A stretch of DNA of 64,000 nucleotides, taken from the NCBI RefSeq assembly GCF_025751515.1, contig NZ_JAOWLE010000004.1, positions 62,001-126,000 of the forward strand. The letters run 5' to 3'. This DNA is from Actibacterium sp. XHP0104. Lineage in GTDB: Bacteria > Pseudomonadota > Alphaproteobacteria > Rhodobacterales > Rhodobacteraceae. The position numbers and the translations under genes are program-made. Below are positions 18,107-27,060 of this stretch, one piece after another. Below the pieces are notes generated by a model. The model was not told the DNA's origin and searched no databases. It was given only the letters and a program-made list of their open reading frames with translations. How positions within the stretch are numbered: position 1 is the first letter of the stretch; every line of letters begins with the position of its first letter.

Positions 18107-18720
18107 GCGTGGCACATATGCTTGATGGCGACGCGCACATCGGCGGGGCCTGCCTCGGCGGCCTGGGCCAGCTCATCCACCGCCGCGGCCAGATCCTCGG
18201 GGGCGACGACGCGATCGACCAGGCCGAATGACAGCGCCTCGTCCGTGGTCAGCTTGGCCGCGCCCATCAAGATCATCTTGGCCCGCGCAGGCCCAACCAG
18301 CGCCACCAGCCGCCCCGGATCAGAGGGCTGCGGCAGAAAGCCCAGCTTCATCACCGGGTAAAAGAACTTGGCGCCGGGCACGGCGATCCGCAGGTCACAG
18401 GCCAGGGCCATGCCGAACGCGCCCCCCGCCAAGGTGCCGTTCAGCGCACAGATCGTCAGGCTGTTCAGCGACGCCAGACGCCCCGACAGCCGTTCCCACA
18501 CCCCGTCAGTGGCCAGACCGGCGCGCGCCTCGTCCAGATCGGCCCCGGCGGAAAACACCTTGCCCGTGCCGGTCAGCACCAGCACCGGCACCCGCGCCAT
18601 GTCGGCCTCGGACGCGAGCGTTTCGATCTGGCACAACATGTCCTTGGTCAGCGAATTTGCCTTGTCGGGCCGGTTGATCGTGATCGTCCAGCGCGTTTCG
18701 GTCTTTTCCAGTTCGATCAT
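18103..18720 (-). CDS. Enoyl-CoA hydratase/isomerase family protein with atypical active site
   Basis: 205 residues of crotonase fold, shorter than the usual 255-260. The CoA-binding and oxyanion segments are present (FSAGADLDEA; GTLAGGAFGMALACDLRI). The two positions that hold the catalytic glutamates in hydratases appear to be replaced: GGAFG instead of a GGGxE pattern, and YPVMKLGFLP instead of a PExxLG pattern. It may therefore be an isomerase, hydrolase-like or non-hydratase member. Its ATG overlaps the SDR stop (TGATG), indicating a two-gene operon. Confidence 0.82.
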   Translation of the reverse strand: MIELEKTETRWTITINRPDKANSLTKDMLCQIETLASEADMARVPVLVLTGTGKVFSAGADLDEARAGLATDGVWERLSGRLASLNSLTICALNGTLAGGAFGMALACDLRIAVPGAKFFYPVMKLGFLPQPSDPGRLVALVGPARAKMILMGAAKLTTDEALSFGLVDRVVAPEDLAAAVDELAQAAEAGPADVRVAIKHMCHA

Positions 18721-19472
18721 CAGATCAGCCCCACACGTTTCCTTATGTCTTCGTCACGCAACGCGATTTCCTGCCCGATCATGTCGTCGGCCTCGGGGCC
18801 GCACATCCACAGCAGCGCGCGCGCGGGCCATAGAGGGGGGATATGCGCGCTCCAGTCAAGCTGGCTGACCGGATTAATCCCGCTGGCGCTGATCTCGCGC
18901 TGCATCTGGGTGGCGACGGTGCCCGGAGACAGGCCCATCGCGCGGATGCCGCGACGGCGGTATTCCTTGTCGAGACAGCGGGTCAGCATCGCCGCGCCCG
19001 CTTTCGAGCTGCAATAGGCGCTCCAACCTTCCAGCGCGTTATGCGCCGCGCCAGAGCTGACGGTGATGATCGTGCCACCTCCCGCCGCCAGCATCCCCGG
19101 CAGAACCGCGCGCATGCCGTTGAACGGGCCCTTGAGGTTGATGTCGATCAGATGCGCCCATTCAGCCGGATCGGCCTTGCCCAACAGCGAGATCGGCTCG
19201 ATCACGCCGGCATTGTTGATCAGCACGTCAACCCCGCCAAAGGCCTGACGCGCGGCATTCACCGCCCCCTGCACCGCGCCGAAATCGGCCACGTCGCAGG
19301 TCAGCGCCAGCGCACGCTCGCCGATCTCGGCCGCCAGTTCGCCGATGGCGCCGCCACTGCGCGCCAGCAGCACCACATTCGCCCCCTCGCCCGCGAATAC
19401 CCGCGCGGCCTCGGCCCCGATACCGCGGCTCGCGCCCGTGATCATGACCGTCTTTCCCTGCATCTTCGGCAT
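18720..19472 (-). CDS. Short-chain dehydrogenase/reductase
   Basis: 250 residues, classical SDR. The NAD(P) motif is TGASRGIG (about 12-19), the NNAG motif is near 90, Ser is in VSSGAA, and the catalytic YxxxK is YCSSK near 155. It is fully equipped for oxidoreduction, but the substrate is unknown. It is the first gene of a two-gene operon with a hydratase-like gene, suggesting an acyl-CoA or ketone pathway. Confidence 0.9.
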   Translation of the reverse strand: MPKMQGKTVMITGASRGIGAEAARVFAGEGANVVLLARSGGAIGELAAEIGERALALTCDVADFGAVQGAVNAARQAFGGVDVLINNAGVIEPISLLGKADPAEWAHLIDINLKGPFNGMRAVLPGMLAAGGGTIITVSSGAAHNALEGWSAYCSSKAGAAMLTRCLDKEYRRRGIRAMGLSPGTVATQMQREISASGINPVSQLDWSAHIPPLWPARALLWMCGPEADDMIGQEIALRDEDIRKRVGLI

Positions 19473-19569
19473 GGTTCCTCCCGATTAGATTCAACCTGCA
19501 TCATGCCCTTGACCCCCCCCGCGTGAAAGCAGAAGGTGTCGCCAAAGTTTGCTTATGGAAAGGTTTGTT

Positions 19570-21096
19570 ATGCTTTATCGCAACATGGTTTCGTCCGCGT
19601 CGCTGATGGCGGGGCTTTTTGCCGGGCAGATGGCCCTTGCGGATGTGACCGCCCAGGAAGTCTGGGACAACATGGTTCGCATGGCCGCGATGTCGAATGA
19701 AACGCTGACCGGCACCCTGAGCCAAAAGGGCGACACGCTGACCGTCAACGACACCGTTCTGACCTATATCGATGACGAAGGCACCACCGTCACCGTTCCG
19801 CTGGGCACCATGACCCTGGAAGAAAAGCGTAACGGTTCGGTCGAGATCAACAGCCCCGACAGCTATCAGATGCTGGTCAACGTGGCGCCCGAAGATGGCG
19901 AGAAGGTCGAGATCGTCATCGACGTCACCCAATCCGACGCAGATATCATTGCCAGCGGCAGCCGCGAAGCGATGAAGATGACCTACGAGTTCGGCAAGAT
20001 CGAGCTGGATGTCAGCAGCCTGACCGTCGATGGCGAGAAGGTCGATGCCAAGATCAGCGGCACCCTCAACGACCTCGACGGCGCCTATGAGATGACCCCC
20101 AATGGCGGGATGATCCTGACCAAGTCGGAAATGTCGCTGTCCAGCGCCGATGCCACCGTCAAGGCCACTCCGCCCGCCGAAGAGGGCGCCGAGAAAGAGG
20201 GCCACCTGAACCTTGAGCTGACCATCGCCGATGTCGCCAGCGCGTCGAAAGCCACCATGCCCGAAAACGTCGACCCCACCGATTTCGGTGCGATGGTCGA
20301 GGCCGGCCTGGACACCACCGGCACGCTGACCCACGGCGCCGTGACCATGGCGATTGATTTCGCCGACAAGATGGAAACCGGCCAGGTGAATGCCTCGGTT
20401 GCCAGCGGCCTGATCGATTTCGGCCTGGTCGGCGGCGTGGTGAGCTATCGCAACACCTATCGCGACACGTCGATCTCTGCCTCGGGCTCGAACATCCCGC
20501 TGCCGATGGTGGCGTTCGGCCTGGCCGAGACCGATTTCAACATCCAGATGCCGCTGGCCAAAGGCGACGAGCCGCAGGATTTCACCTTCCTCACCGCGCT
20601 GCGCGGCCTGACCATCAGCGAAGACCTGTGGGGCCTGTTCGATCCCGCCGGCCAGCTGCCGCATGACCCGGTCAACCTGGTGATCGACCTGGCGGGCAAG
20701 GGCAACTGGGCCATCAACCTGTTCGATCAGGACGAAGCCAAAACCATGCAGGGCCCTCCGGGCGAACTGCACGAGCTGAACGTGAACGATCTGGAACTGA
20801 CCGTGGCCGGCGCCTCGCTGACCGGCAAGGGCGGCTTTACCTTTGACAACACCGACCTGACCACCTTCAACGGCACGCCTGCGCCCGACGGCACGCTGAA
20901 CCTCAAGCTGGTGGGCGGCAACACCCTGCTGGATACGCTGGTCGCCATGGGCCTGGTGCCCGAAGATCAGGTCATGGGCATGCGCATGATGATGGGCCTC
21001 TTTGCCCGCCCCGGCGACGGCGAAGACACCATGGTGTCGGAAATCACCGTCAAGCCCGACGGCCAGGTTCTGGCCAACGGGCAGCGCCTGAAATAA
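19570..21096 (+). CDS. DUF2125 domain exported protein
   Basis: 508 residues. The start at 19570 is chosen because GGAAAGG lies 7 nt upstream; TTG 19549 and ATG 19555 are alternatives. A signal peptide (MLYRNMVSSASLMAGLFAGQMALA) is followed by a long beta-rich, acidic mature part matching the DUF2125 family of alphaproteobacterial periplasmic proteins. Function is unknown; repeated Asp/Thr/Gly-rich strands suggest an extended beta structure. Confidence 0.85.
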   Translation: MLYRNMVSSASLMAGLFAGQMALADVTAQEVWDNMVRMAAMSNETLTGTLSQKGDTLTVNDTVLTYIDDEGTTVTVPLGTMTLEEKRNGSVEINSPDSYQMLVNVAPEDGEKVEIVIDVTQSDADIIASGSREAMKMTYEFGKIELDVSSLTVDGEKVDAKISGTLNDLDGAYEMTPNGGMILTKSEMSLSSADATVKATPPAEEGAEKEGHLNLELTIADVASASKATMPENVDPTDFGAMVEAGLDTTGTLTHGAVTMAIDFADKMETGQVNASVASGLIDFGLVGGVVSYRNTYRDTSISASGSNIPLPMVAFGLAETDFNIQMPLAKGDEPQDFTFLTALRGLTISEDLWGLFDPAGQLPHDPVNLVIDLAGKGNWAINLFDQDEAKTMQGPPGELHELNVNDLELTVAGASLTGKGGFTFDNTDLTTFNGTPAPDGTLNLKLVGGNTLLDTLVAMGLVPEDQVMGMRMMMGLFARPGDGEDTMVSEITVKPDGQVLANGQRLK

Positions 21097-21120
21097 GGGC
21101 CAAACGCCCAAACCAACCAG

Positions 21121-21162
21121 AAAACCGCCCCGTGAAGCTTGCACGGGGCAGTTTCGCGTTTT
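21121..21162 (+). terminator. Rho-independent terminator after DUF2125 gene
   Basis: A perfect 8-bp stem GCCCCGTG / CACGGGGC with a 7-nt loop, extended by AAAC/GTTT around a small bulge and followed by TTTCGCGTTTT. Confidence 0.85.
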
Positions 21163-21184
21163 AGGTGCTGTGGGAACACAAATT

Positions 21185-22540
21185 ATGGCCCCCATGTCGG
21201 AACGTCTTTCCTCTCTGACAACACAACTGCTGGACGCCGCGCGCAAGGCCGGTGCCGATGCCGCCGACGCGATGGCCGTCAGCGGCACCTCGCTGTCAAT
21301 CGACGTGCGCCATGGCGCGCTGGAACATGCCGAACGGTCCGAGGGCACCGATATCGGGCTGCGCGTGCTGATCGGCACCCGGCAGGCCTGCGTCTCGGCC
21401 TCGGATACCCGCGCCCAGACCATCACCGAGATGGCCGAACGCGCCGTCGCCATGGCCCGCGAGGCGCCCGAGGATGACACCGCCGGGCTGGCCGACCCCG
21501 CCGATCTGGCACGCGCCTGGGATCTGGACGCGCTGGAAATCTGCGACCACAGCCCCGAGCCCGACCCCGCCGCCTTGCAAGACGATGCCGCCCGCGCCGA
21601 GGCCGCCGCCCTTGCGGTGGATGGCATCAGCCAGGTGCAATCGGCCTCGGCCGGCTATGGCCGCCGCGCGCTGCACCTGGCGGCCAGCAACGGCTTTGCC
21701 GGCGGCTATGCCCGCAGCAACCGCGCCATGTCCGTCGTCGCCATCACCGGTACCGGCGGCCAGATGGAACGTGACTATTACGGCGAAAGCCGCATCCACC
21801 AGGCCGACCTGCCCGATGCCGAGCTGATCGGCCGCATCGCCGCCGAACGCACCATTGCCCGCGCCGGTGCCCGCAAGCCCAAGACCGGCGCCTATCCGGT
21901 GCTGTTCGACGAACGCATCGCCAGCTCGCTGATCGGGCATCTGCTGGGCGCCATCAACGGCACCGCCATCGCGCGCGGCGCGTCCTGGCTGCGCGATGCG
22001 ATGGGCGAACAGGTGCTGCCCGCGCATCTGTCGCTGATCGACGATCCGCTGGCCCCGCGCCTGTCATCCAGCAAACCCTTCGACGGCGAGGGCCTGCCCA
22101 CCCGCCGCCGCGCCATCGTCGAGAACGGCGTTCTGAAAAGCTGGACGCTGGATCTGGCCACAGCACGCAAGCTGGGCCTGACCAGCACCGGCAACGCCTC
22201 GCGCGGGGTCTCGGCGCCGCCGTCGCCCTCGGTGTCGAACGTGATGCTGACACCGGGCACGCACAGCCGCGACGACCTGCTGCGCGAGATGGGCACCGGG
22301 CTGCTTGTGACCTCGATGATCGGCAGCACGATCAACCCCAACACCGGCGATTATTCACGCGGCGCCAGCGGGTTCTGGGTGGAAAACGGCCAGATCACCT
22401 ATCCGGTGAACGAATGCACCATCGCCGGCAACCTGCGCGACATGCTGCGCGGCATCATCCCCGCGAACGATGCCCGCACCCACCTGTCGCGCCAGGTGCC
22501 CAGCCTTTTGGTCGAGGGGCTGACGCTTGCCGGTGACTGA
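21185..22540 (+). CDS. pmbA: TldD/PmbA-family metalloprotease-like protein (PmbA)
   Basis: 451 residues from ATG 21185 (GTG 21170 and ATG 21194 are also possible). PmbA-type features include the VRHGALEHAERSEG region and SNGFAGGYARSNRAMSV in the middle. The C-terminal RGASGFWVENGQITYPVNE motif is typical of the TldD/PmbA fold. TldE(PmbA)-TldD pairs process peptides such as microcins and CcdA antitoxin in other bacteria. The metal-binding HExxxH belongs to TldD, is absent here, and tldD is not in the window. The stop overlaps the cysQ start region. Confidence 0.88.
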   Translation: MAPMSERLSSLTTQLLDAARKAGADAADAMAVSGTSLSIDVRHGALEHAERSEGTDIGLRVLIGTRQACVSASDTRAQTITEMAERAVAMAREAPEDDTAGLADPADLARAWDLDALEICDHSPEPDPAALQDDAARAEAAALAVDGISQVQSASAGYGRRALHLAASNGFAGGYARSNRAMSVVAITGTGGQMERDYYGESRIHQADLPDAELIGRIAAERTIARAGARKPKTGAYPVLFDERIASSLIGHLLGAINGTAIARGASWLRDAMGEQVLPAHLSLIDDPLAPRLSSSKPFDGEGLPTRRRAIVENGVLKSWTLDLATARKLGLTSTGNASRGVSAPPSPSVSNVMLTPGTHSRDDLLREMGTGLLVTSMIGSTINPNTGDYSRGASGFWVENGQITYPVNECTIAGNLRDMLRGIIPANDARTHLSRQVPSLLVEGLTLAGD

Positions 22541-23303
22541 CGACCTGACCCTTCTGATCGACGCTGCGCATGAGGCCGGGCATATCGCCGCGCGCTATTG
22601 GCGCAAGTCGCCCAAGGTCTGGCACAAGCCCGACCACCAGGGCCCCGTGACCGAGGCCGATATAGCCGTCGACACCATGCTGCGCGACACCCTGCTGGCG
22701 GCGCGCCCCGATTACGGCTGGCTGTCCGAGGAAACCGCCGACAGCCCGGAACGCCTGCGCAACCGGCGCATCTTTGTGGTCGATCCCATCGACGGCACCC
22801 GCGCCTATATGAGCGGCGACCGCACCTTTGCCCATTCGCTGGCCGTGGTCGATCAGGGCGAGGTCAAGGCCGCGGTGGTGTTCCTGCCGCTGCGCGACAA
22901 GCTCTATACCGCCAGCCTTGGCGGCGGCGCGGCGCTGAACGGCACCCCGATCGCCACCGGCACCCGCGCTGATCTGGAGGGCGCCGAGCTGTTGGTCGCC
23001 CGCCCCGCAATGGAGCCGCGTTTCTGGCAGGACCGCGCGCCCAAGGTCGGCCGCAACCTGCGCCCCTCGCTGGCCTATCGCCTGTGCCTGGTGGCCGAGG
23101 GCCGCTATGACGCCATGGTCACCATCCGCGACAGCTGGGATTGGGATATTGCCGCTGGCGCGCTGATCCTGACCGAAGCCGGCGCCGTGATCAGCGACCG
23201 CAAGGGCAACCCGCTTAGCTTCAACACCCCGCACCCGGCCTCGGGCGGGGTGGTGGCGGGCAACGCGGCCATCCATCGCCAGATCATCGACCGCCTGACC
23301 TAA
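22527..23303 (+). CDS. cysQ: 3'(2'),5'-bisphosphate nucleotidase / inositol monophosphatase family (CysQ-like)
   Basis: 258 residues. TTG 22527 has GAGGGG 7 nt upstream; GTG 22533 is the alternative, and both overlap the pmbA end. The metal-binding motifs of the lithium-sensitive phosphatase family are seen: SEET (E near 70), DPIDGTRAYMSG near 93-104, and SWDWDIAAGALILTEAGA near 205. CysQ recycles the nucleotide by-product of sulfate assimilation. Other monophosphatase substrates are possible. Confidence 0.85.
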   Translation: MPVTDDLTLLIDAAHEAGHIAARYWRKSPKVWHKPDHQGPVTEADIAVDTMLRDTLLAARPDYGWLSEETADSPERLRNRRIFVVDPIDGTRAYMSGDRTFAHSLAVVDQGEVKAAVVFLPLRDKLYTASLGGGAALNGTPIATGTRADLEGAELLVARPAMEPRFWQDRAPKVGRNLRPSLAYRLCLVAEGRYDAMVTIRDSWDWDIAAGALILTEAGAVISDRKGNPLSFNTPHPASGGVVAGNAAIHRQIIDRLT

Positions 23304-23368
23304 GCCCCTTTCGCGGCGGCGCAGCGTGGTCTAGATTGCCCGCGAACGACCTACAGGAGAAAGAATCC

Positions 23369-23605
23369 ATGGCGCAGCGACTGCATCTGGTGTTTGGGGG
23401 CGAGCTTGTCGACCCGACCAAGACCGTTTTCAAGGATGTCGATAATATTCACGTCGTGGGCATCTTCCCCGACTACGCCACCGCCTATGACGCCTGGAAG
23501 GCCGAAGCCCAGCGCACCGTCGATGACGCCCATACCCGCTATTTCATCGCCCACCTGCACCGCCTGCGCGACGAAGAGGCCGAAACCAGCGCCGACGCCG
23601 GCTGA
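23369..23605 (+). CDS. DUF4170 domain protein
   Basis: 78 residues starting at the ATG 8 nt after AGGAGA. MAQRLHLVFGGELVDP and DVDNIHVVGIFPDYATAYDAWKA (quoted parts IHVVGIFPDY and AYDAWKA) match the small DUF4170 family found in alphaproteobacteria, commonly beside lipid A genes as here. It is soluble, with no known function. Confidence 0.88.
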   Translation: MAQRLHLVFGGELVDPTKTVFKDVDNIHVVGIFPDYATAYDAWKAEAQRTVDDAHTRYFIAHLHRLRDEEAETSADAG

Positions 23606-23614
23606 TCTCGGCCC

Positions 23615-24823
23615 ATGGCGGGAATGCTGAACTGGCTGCGGACCCTGGTGCCCGGCCCTGCCCCGCAGGAGCCGGACACAACCGATCCGCAGACGCCCGA
23701 CATTCCCCTCGAACGCCCGGGCGGCGGCCCGCTGATGTGGGTGCATATCGAAGCCGGCCGCCCCGCCGGCCCCGTGCGGGCGCTGATGACCGCGCTGGAC
23801 GATGAATACGGCACCCTCAATTTCCTGGTCACCGGCCCAGGCAGCCGTGATGCCGATTTCACCAACCTGCCGGTGCTGCGCACCCTGGCCCCGGGCGACA
23901 GCAACACCGCTGCCCGCACCTTTCTGGATCACTGGCGGCCCGATATCGGCCTGTTCTTTACCGCCGGCATCCCCGCCACTGCCGAGGCCCAGAAACGCGG
24001 CATTCCGCTTTACCTGATCGCCGACGAGGATTCGCTGCGGATCAAGCCCGCCCGCCTGGCGCTGCGCCGGTTCGATCACATCTTTGCTTCGGGTTATGAA
24101 CAGGCGGCCACCATCCTCAAGCTGGGCGCCACGCCCGAGCGGGTCGAACAGGTCGGCCTGCTGTGCGAAGGCACCGTCCCGCCCCATTGCAGCGAGATCG
24201 AGCGCGACGATTTCGTCCGCCTGCTGGCCGGGCGGCAATGCTGGCTGGCGCTGGATGTCACCGCCCGCGAAGACCATATCGTCGTCGCCGCCCACGCGGT
24301 TGCCGCGCGTCACGTGCACCGGTTGTTGCTGATCCTCGTGCCCGCCGACCCGACCCGTGGCCCCGATCTGGCCCAGACCCTTCAGGCCGAAGGCTGGCGC
24401 GTAGCGCTGCGCTCGGCCGGGCAGGAACCGCATGAAGAAACCCAGATCTATGTCGCTGATACCGCCGGCGATCAGGGCCTGTGGCTGCGGCTGTCGCCGA
24501 TCACTTTCGCCGGCGGCACCCTGTCCCCCGACACCGAGCCCCCCGCCCAGCCGCAGGCGATCGCGGCGCTTGGCTCTGCGCTTTTGCACGGGCCGAAACT
24601 GGGCCGCCACGAAGCCTTCTACCGCCGCTTGGATGTCGGGCGCGCCTGTCGCACCGTTGGTGACGCCAATGCGATGGCGCGCGCGCTGGGTATCCTGCTG
24701 GCCCCCGAGAAAGCCGCCGAACTGGCCCATGCAGCCTGGGATATCTCGACCCGTGGCGCCCAGACCACCCAGCATATCGCCAGCCAGCTGATGGATCGGC
24801 TCGACACGCTGGAGGGCATCTGA
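23615..24823 (+). CDS. KdtA/WaaA-like glycosyltransferase lacking the usual acidic active-site motif
   Basis: 402 residues, ATG 9 nt after the DUF4170 stop and ATG overlapping lpxK. A GT-B fold is suggested by N-domain [10 protein letters not shown], the hinge region, and the C-domain [14 protein letters not shown] with later [13 protein letters not shown]. The last two resemble the donor-binding end of Kdo transferase. However, the WVHxxSxGE motif, whose Glu is the catalytic base in WaaA, is replaced ([11 protein letters not shown]), and no N-terminal membrane anchor is seen. The position next to lpxK supports a lipid A role, but transfer of Kdo is not assured. Confidence 0.7.
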   Translation: MAGMLNWLRTLVPGPAPQEPDTTDPQTPDIPLERPGGGPLMWVHIEAGRPAGPVRALMTALDDEYGTLNFLVTGPGSRDADFTNLPVLRTLAPGDSNTAARTFLDHWRPDIGLFFTAGIPATAEAQKRGIPLYLIADEDSLRIKPARLALRRFDHIFASGYEQAATILKLGATPERVEQVGLLCEGTVPPHCSEIERDDFVRLLAGRQCWLALDVTAREDHIVVAAHAVAARHVHRLLLILVPADPTRGPDLAQTLQAEGWRVALRSAGQEPHEETQIYVADTAGDQGLWLRLSPITFAGGTLSPDTEPPAQPQAIAALGSALLHGPKLGRHEAFYRRLDVGRACRTVGDANAMARALGILLAPEKAAELAHAAWDISTRGAQTTQHIASQLMDRLDTLEGI

Positions 24824-25815
24824 TGCGCGCGCCCCGGTTCTGGTTCAACCCGCCCGATCAGCCGGGCCTTGCCACCCACGCGCTGGCACCGTTGGGCGCG
24901 CTCTATGCCGGGGCCACGGCCCGCCGCCTGCGCCAGGGCGCGCCGCATCGCGCCAAGGTGCCGGTGATCTGTGTCGGCAACATCAATGCCGGCGGCACCG
25001 GCAAGACGCCCACCACCATCGCGCTGGTCATGCGCCTGATCGAACGCGGCCACACCCCGCATGTGGTCAGCCGCGGCTATGGCGGCCGCCTGGAAGGCCC
25101 CGTTCAGGTGATCGAGCGTGACCACACCGCCGATGACGTCGGTGACGAGCCACTGCTGCTGGCCGCCTTTGCCCCGACCTGGGTCGCCAAGGACCGCGCC
25201 GCCGGTGCGCGCGCGGCCGAGGCCGCCGGGGCCGATGTGATCATCTTGGATGACGGGTTTCAGAACCCCGCCGTGCACAAGGATCTGTCGATCATCGTGG
25301 TCGACGCAGCGCGCGGGTTCGGTAATGGCCGGGTCATCCCCGCCGGGCCGCTGCGCGAACCGGTGCCCACCGGCATGGCGCGCGGCGATCTGGTGCTGTC
25401 GATCGGCCCCGCCGCCGCCCAGCGCCACTTTGCCAAGACATGGGGCCATGCGGTCACGCTGCCGCATCTGACGGGCGCGCTGAAACCGCTGCCCACGGGG
25501 ATGGACTGGGCCGGGCTGAACGTGCTGGCCTTTGCCGGGATCGGCCACCCGCAGAAATTCTTTGCCACGGTCGAGGCGTTGGGGGTCAACCTGTTGCGCG
25601 CGGAATCGCTGGCCGATCACCAGCCCCTGACCGAGGCCCTGATGAAACGGCTGGAGATCGAGGCCGCCGCCCTGGGCGCCCAGTTGATCACCACCGAGAA
25701 AGACGCCGTGCGCCTGCCCGACAGCTTTCGGCAAAAGGTGCTGACCGTGCCGGTGCGGCTGGAACTGGCCGACCCCGCGCCGCTGGATGCGGCGCTGGAT
25801 CGGCTGTTGGCTTAA
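24823..25815 (+). CDS. lpxK: Tetraacyldisaccharide 4'-kinase
   Basis: 330 residues. The Walker A motif is [12 protein letters not shown] (about 52-63), VSRGYGGR is near 82, VGDEPLLLA near 107, and the [14 protein letters not shown] segment near 145. These are the full signature of LpxK, which phosphorylates the lipid A precursor at 4' on the inner membrane. It overlaps the KdtA-like gene at its start and shares a TTAA stop tetranucleotide with the DsbA-like gene. Confidence 0.95.
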   Translation: MRAPRFWFNPPDQPGLATHALAPLGALYAGATARRLRQGAPHRAKVPVICVGNINAGGTGKTPTTIALVMRLIERGHTPHVVSRGYGGRLEGPVQVIERDHTADDVGDEPLLLAAFAPTWVAKDRAAGARAAEAAGADVIILDDGFQNPAVHKDLSIIVVDAARGFGNGRVIPAGPLREPVPTGMARGDLVLSIGPAAAQRHFAKTWGHAVTLPHLTGALKPLPTGMDWAGLNVLAFAGIGHPQKFFATVEALGVNLLRAESLADHQPLTEALMKRLEIEAAALGAQLITTEKDAVRLPDSFRQKVLTVPVRLELADPAPLDAALDRLLA

Positions 25816-26438
25816 AGCGCCTCGTCGATCGCCTCTTTCAGGCCCTTGTAGGTCAGGTTGCCATGCAGCGTGCCGTTGACCACCAGCGAGGGCGTGCCCT
25901 CGATCGCATATTCCTTGCGGTTCGCCTGGTCGTGGTCATAAAGCGCTTGCGCGGTGGCGCCGTCGCTCAGGCACTGGTCCAGCTCTTCGGCGGTCAGGCC
26001 AGCGGCCAGGCCGATCTTGCGCAGGTTCTGCACGATCGCATTGCCGCTGCCATCGCCGATCCACTCGCGCTGTTTTTCATACAGCATGTCGGTGATCGCG
26101 AAATAGCGGGCCTCGCCGCCGCAGCGCGCCACCATCGCCGCCCACAGGCCGGGGCCGTCGAAATAGACCTCGCGATAGATCATCCGCACCTTGCCGGTCT
26201 CGATGTAATCGGCCTTGAGCTTGGGCATGACCTCTTCGTGGAAGGCGCGGCAATGCGGGCAGGTGAAAGAGGCATATTCGATCACCGTCACCGGCGCGTC
26301 TTCGGCGCCAATGGCGTAATCGATGATCTCGGGCGCGGCGGCCTCGGCGGCGGCCTCTTCGTTGGCCAGGGCCGACATCGGGGTCGCCATCGCGGCGACT
26401 GCGCCGGTGCCAAGGATCAGTGCGGTTCTGCGGTCCAT
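25812..26438 (-). CDS. DsbA-family thiol-disulfide oxidoreductase
   Basis: 208 residues. An exported N-terminus ([25 protein letters not shown]) is followed by a thioredoxin-fold domain with [12 protein letters not shown] (Cys about 60 and 63) and cis-Pro in [15 protein letters not shown] is the classical DsbA active site, so it probably introduces disulfides in periplasmic proteins. The twin-arginine could allow Tat export. It lies downstream of the dciA-like gene on the same strand with a 14-nt gap. Confidence 0.9.
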   Translation of the reverse strand: MDRRTALILGTGAVAAMATPMSALANEEAAAEAAAPEIIDYAIGAEDAPVTVIEYASFTCPHCRAFHEEVMPKLKADYIETGKVRMIYREVYFDGPGLWAAMVARCGGEARYFAITDMLYEKQREWIGDGSGNAIVQNLRKIGLAAGLTAEELDQCLSDGATAQALYDHDQANRKEYAIEGTPSLVVNGTLHGNLTYKGLKEAIDEAL

Positions 26439-26452
26439 TTACTCGGTCTCCG

Positions 26453-26974
26453 TTACCGTTTCTTTCGGGATAATACGTTGCGCCCCAGGTTTTCCAAGGC
26501 GGCGCGCAGGTGGTCGTCACCTACGCCCCGCGACAGGGCCTTGGCCTCGGCCAGGGCCTGCGGATCGGGGGCGGGTTTCTGTTTCGGGGCGGGGTCGAAC
26601 TGGGCCTGCCCCTCGGCAAAGCCGGTGGGCGCAGTCTGGGTCAGCATGATCCGGGAAATCGCGGCATAGCCATAGCAGGCGTTCACCTTTTCGCGGATCT
26701 GTTCCTTTTGCATCTCCAGCATCGGCGCATTGGCGCCCGTGGTCAGCACCGTCAGCGTGGCGCCGAACCCGTGGCGTCCATAGCTGACCTTGACCGGACG
26801 GGCCACGCGGGCGGTGCCCTCACCGACGATCTCGGCCCAATGGGTCAACAGCCGCGTCACGGCAAAACCGCGCGCCTCGCCCGCCTGCCGCACCTGCCCG
26901 TTCAGCAGCTGCGACGCCCGTTCAAACCCGCGTTTGCGGCGCTTGGGGGGACTGTCGGTGGGGGCTTTGCTCAT
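26453..26974 (-). CDS. dciA: DUF721/DciA-family protein
   Basis: 173 residues from ATG 26974; TTG 26986 is an alternative. The DUF721 core is visible: a basic N-terminus, then LLTHWAEIVGEGTARVARPVKVSYG (parts THWAEIVG and ARPVKV), VLTTGANAPMLEMQKEQI and INACYG-like NACYGYAAI. Members of this family act as DnaB helicase loaders in many bacteria (DciA); that role here is inferred. The Pro/Lys-rich tail is probably disordered. Confidence 0.82.
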   Translation of the reverse strand: MSKAPTDSPPKRRKRGFERASQLLNGQVRQAGEARGFAVTRLLTHWAEIVGEGTARVARPVKVSYGRHGFGATLTVLTTGANAPMLEMQKEQIREKVNACYGYAAISRIMLTQTAPTGFAEGQAQFDPAPKQKPAPDPQALAEAKALSRGVGDDHLRAALENLGRNVLSRKKR

Positions 26975-27060
26975 CACGCCTGTCAATTCCTGTCTCAGCC
27001 CCTATTCTTATGCACCGGCGCCCGGCGCGCCAATGGGTATCACGGAAAAGGGCATAAAAC

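Noticed and set aside
19501-21627. 708-codon minus-strand frame opposite the DUF2125 gene
   Set aside because: Composition is typical of antisense frames, while the plus strand has a signal peptide, a good Shine-Dalgarno and a terminator.
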